Source: Candidatus Didemnitutus sp.
GTDB taxonomy: Bacteria > Verrucomicrobiota > Verrucomicrobiia > Opitutales > Opitutaceae
Length of the DNA: 64,000 nucleotides
Direction of reading: 5' to 3'
Assembly: GCA_017991595.1 (NCBI GenBank)
Contig: JAGOQJ010000007.1
Coordinates: 78,023 to 142,022, forward strand
Numbering within the stretch: the first letter of the stretch is position 1; each line of letters opens with the position of its first letter. The notes below the pieces were generated by a model. It had not been told where the DNA came from, made no database searches, and saw nothing but the letters and a program-made list of their open reading frames with translations. The translations under genes and the position numbers were made by a program. This document shows positions 62,810 to 64,000 of this stretch, piece after piece.

Positions 62810-62883
62810 CCTTCTCCGCTCAGCATCTCCCGTCGTTCAAAAGGGCTCACTCCACGCTCGCCCGCGCGTGTCTCATCGGTGAC
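62803..62883. other. Cassette 3: 81-base segment without a gene
   Basis: The stretch between the core at 62803 and the next core at 62884 holds no open reading frame of note. Its right part (62855-62890, CGCTCGCCCGCGCGTGTCTC then ATCGGTGACGATGGGC) resembles the right half of an attC-like site, but no left end complementary to its own start is present. It is best read as a cassette that has lost its gene and half its site. Confidence 0.45.
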
Positions 62884-62884
62884 G

Positions 62885-63400
62885 ATGGGCGAAGAAAGAA
62901 TGAAACCCCTGCGCGAAGTCAGCTTTAAGAACCACAAGTGGCAATGCCGGCTAGAGTTCTTCCCCGACCGCGTCGAATACGTGTGGGACAAGTGGGGGCT
63001 GGGCGTTGAGAAGACACGGACGGTCATCATGCGCGATGCGCTGTCTCCTCATCTCTCAGAGGGCAATGCCGTGGGTGCGTATATGTCATCGCCGCTCATC
63101 CGAGCAGGCGTGTTTCTCACGCTCTCCGTGTTCTCTTTTGGGCTGCTTCCCGCACCGTGGCATTACATCGGCTATTTTTTCGTATTGAGCGCGCTGCTTT
63201 CCCTCGGTTTCGCAGCCAGCCGCATCGGCACCACTTACTGGCTCAGCATTCTGAAGAAAGATGGTGGTATTGCGGTCGGCGTGCATGTCACGAAGTGGTC
63301 CCAAGCAGAGCGCGACGAGTTCAAAGACTTTTTCCGCAAGTGGGTGGAGGCCCATACAGCCGGCACAGACAACGAGCGGGCTGCGCCCGCTCGTGTCTGA
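62885..63400 (+). CDS. Cassette 4: two-helix membrane protein, unknown
   Basis: A 171-residue protein. A charged N-terminal domain of about 60 residues (KNHKWQCRLEFFPDRVEYVW) precedes two helices (AGVFLTLSVFSFGLLPAPW and YIGYFFVLSALLSLGFAAS) and a C-terminal cytoplasmic part (SILKKDGGIAVGVHVTKW, DEFKDFFRKWVEAH). The layout recalls small PH-domain-like membrane proteins, without a firm match. The ATG at 62885 is part of the cassette core GATGGGC and gives MGEERMKPL; the ATG at 62900 is an equal candidate. The final residues (AGTDNERAAPARV) are coded by attC-like site 4. Confidence 0.65.
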   Translation: MGEERMKPLREVSFKNHKWQCRLEFFPDRVEYVWDKWGLGVEKTRTVIMRDALSPHLSEGNAVGAYMSSPLIRAGVFLTLSVFSFGLLPAPWHYIGYFFVLSALLSLGFAASRIGTTYWLSILKKDGGIAVGVHVTKWSQAERDEFKDFFRKWVEAHTAGTDNERAAPARV

Positions 63401-63415
63401 CCTCAAACGATGGGC
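63350..63415. repeat. attC-like site 4
   Basis: The best-formed site: left end GCCCATAC (63350), CAGCCGGCACAGACAACGAG, hairpin GAGCGGGC-TGC-GCCCGCTC, GTGTCTGACCTCAAAC and core GATGGGC (63409-63415). GCCCAT pairs with ATGGGC at the start of the same cassette (62885). The arms AGACAACGAGCGGGC and GCCCGCTCGTGTCT fold with a single extra base, the imperfect pairing expected of attC sites. Confidence 0.72.
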
Positions 63416-63730
63416 GAAGAAAAAAAGGTAAGCCATTTCTCGCTGGCGAATCGGATGGCGCCAGTGGGACTGCCGATCGCAGGCATTATCACAACCGTGC
63501 TTTGGCTGATGATTAGCTATCGGATGTCTTGGCATGAAGGGATTGCGACAGCCGTTTGGGAGTGGCGCGGCACGCCGATCTGGACCGCAGCAGTCACCGG
63601 AGTTCTCCTGTTGGTCGCAGACATATTTCTACAAGAGCGGTCAAAGCTGCGAATCGCAGCGTTTATGTTCAGCCACTTGATGGCTGCTGTGGCAGGCTGG
63701 TCATTGGCAGAATTCGCGATGAATACTTGA
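63410..63730 (+). CDS. Cassette 5: small three-helix membrane protein, unknown
   Basis: A 106-residue protein with three membrane helices (LPIAGIITTVLWLMISY, WTAAVTGVLLLVADIFL and AAFMFSHLMAAVAGWSLAEF). The start codon at 63410 is inside the cassette core GATGGGC, giving MGEEKKVSHF; the same MGEE start is seen in cassette 4. No other ATG fits before the first helix except one at 63455. It ends nine bases before the left end of its attC-like site. The family is not recognised. Confidence 0.65.
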   Translation: MGEEKKVSHFSLANRMAPVGLPIAGIITTVLWLMISYRMSWHEGIATAVWEWRGTPIWTAAVTGVLLLVADIFLQERSKLRIAAFMFSHLMAAVAGWSLAEFAMNT

Positions 63731-64000
63731 GAGAAAGAGGCCCATCTAGCAGCCACAGCAGCAACGCCCTTGATCTCACCTGATTCGATGATGTCACCTG
63801 CCGGAGCAGCGCCCATACGAAGCCGCACATCTCGCGCGCGAGCGCGATCGTCACCTTCGGCTTCATCACGCCCCGGTGCAGCAGGTGCCAGCCACGTTGA
63901 TGCAATCGTGTCTGCGCTTTCCAGCTGAGTTCGCGATAAGCCCGGGGCTGGCCTTCCTGGCGCAGCGCGAGTGGCGCCGACACCTTCGGCGGCAGGAACG
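63669..64000 (-). CDS. IS110-family transposase, C-terminal fragment (runs off window)
   Basis: An open frame enters from the right edge on the minus strand. Residues coded by about 63797-64000 (PLALRQEGQPRAYRELSWKA, QTRLHQRGWHLLHRG, VTIALAREMCGFVWALL) are typical of the C-terminal part of IS110-family transposases. After WALLRQ the similarity stops; the frame then reads through attC-like site 5 and the antisense of cassette 5 to a chance stop at 63669. The natural end of the transposase is therefore missing or altered at the junction. The main catalytic part lies outside the window. Confidence 0.7.
   Translation of the reverse strand, partial: FLPPKVSAPLALRQEGQPRAYRELSWKAQTRLHQRGWHLLHRGVMKPKVTIALAREMCGFVWALLRQVTSSNQVRSRALLLWLLDGPLSLKYSSRILPMTSLPQQPSSG
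63740..63793. repeat. attC-like site 5
   Basis: Left end GCCCATC (63740-63746) is the exact reverse complement of GATGGGC, which opens cassette 5 at 63409. It continues TAGCAGCCACAGCAGCAACG, GATCTCACCTGATTC and a core GATGATG at 63787. The transposase-like frame begins directly beyond this core. Confidence 0.6.

Noticed and set aside
63810..63835. GCCCATACGAAGCCGCACA, resembling the left end of attC-like site 4
   Set aside because: It is fully explained as antisense of the conserved transposase stretch around GFVWAL and lacks the hairpin and right half.

Overview
The window is high-GC bacterial chromosome, probably from a Verrucomicrobiota member of the Opitutales/Opitutaceae type. I infer this from the DUF1800/DUF1501 export pair, large TonB receptors with an N-terminal carboxypeptidase-regulatory-like domain, single-chain PurL, PL10 pectate lyases, Gram-negative LPS genes (lpxB, lolCD) and short dispersed GCGGAA-type repeats. 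The assignment is an inference from gene content, not a match to a named genome.

Left part (1-35.4 kb), mostly core functions: the end of a GDP-fucose synthase gene, a membrane protein, prfB with an intact programmed +1 frameshift, a DUF4010 membrane protein, lysS, a DUF1800-DUF1501-small protein set, lolC-lolD, a Gfo/Idh/MocA oxidoreductase next to lpxB, a large hybrid histidine kinase, an isolated PL10 pectate lyase, a ParB-like protein, a MATE exporter, and a purine block (purL with a CheY-like gene downstream, divergent from purF-purM). Then come a FecR-domain protein, a DUF1294 protein, a Gre-type factor, an esterase and a DUF4337 protein.

Middle and right part (35.5-61.6 kb), a pectin/uronate utilisation region. 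On the minus strand an IclR regulator is followed by a LarA-like nickel-pincer epimerase, KDPG aldolase and KDG kinase. On the plus strand there are two TonB receptors, a pectinesterase-GH43 fusion, kduI, kduD, a DUF4861 protein, a GH105-GH28 fusion, an ExuT-type transporter, a PL10-esterase fusion, a fructuronate-reductase-like SDR, uxaE and uxaC. Together they describe import and de-esterification of pectin, its cleavage, and two routes to 2-keto-3-deoxygluconate (KduI/KduD from unsaturated ends; UxaC-UxaE-reductase from galacturonate), then KdgK and Eda to pyruvate and glyceraldehyde-3-phosphate. Mannonate dehydratase is not in the window. Palindromes of the form TTCA-N4-TGAA lie upstream of the regulator and of the second receptor and are candidate operators.

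Right end (61.6-64.0 kb): after a palindromic repeat comes what looks like an integron-type gene-cassette array without an integrase. Tiny unrelated genes, all in one direction, are separated by attC-like sites. For four cassettes the first seven bases are the reverse complement of the left end of that cassette's own downstream site. The site cores read GAT rather than the usual GTT. The array abuts a fragment of an IS110-family transposase that runs off the window. This is the most unusual structure in the window.
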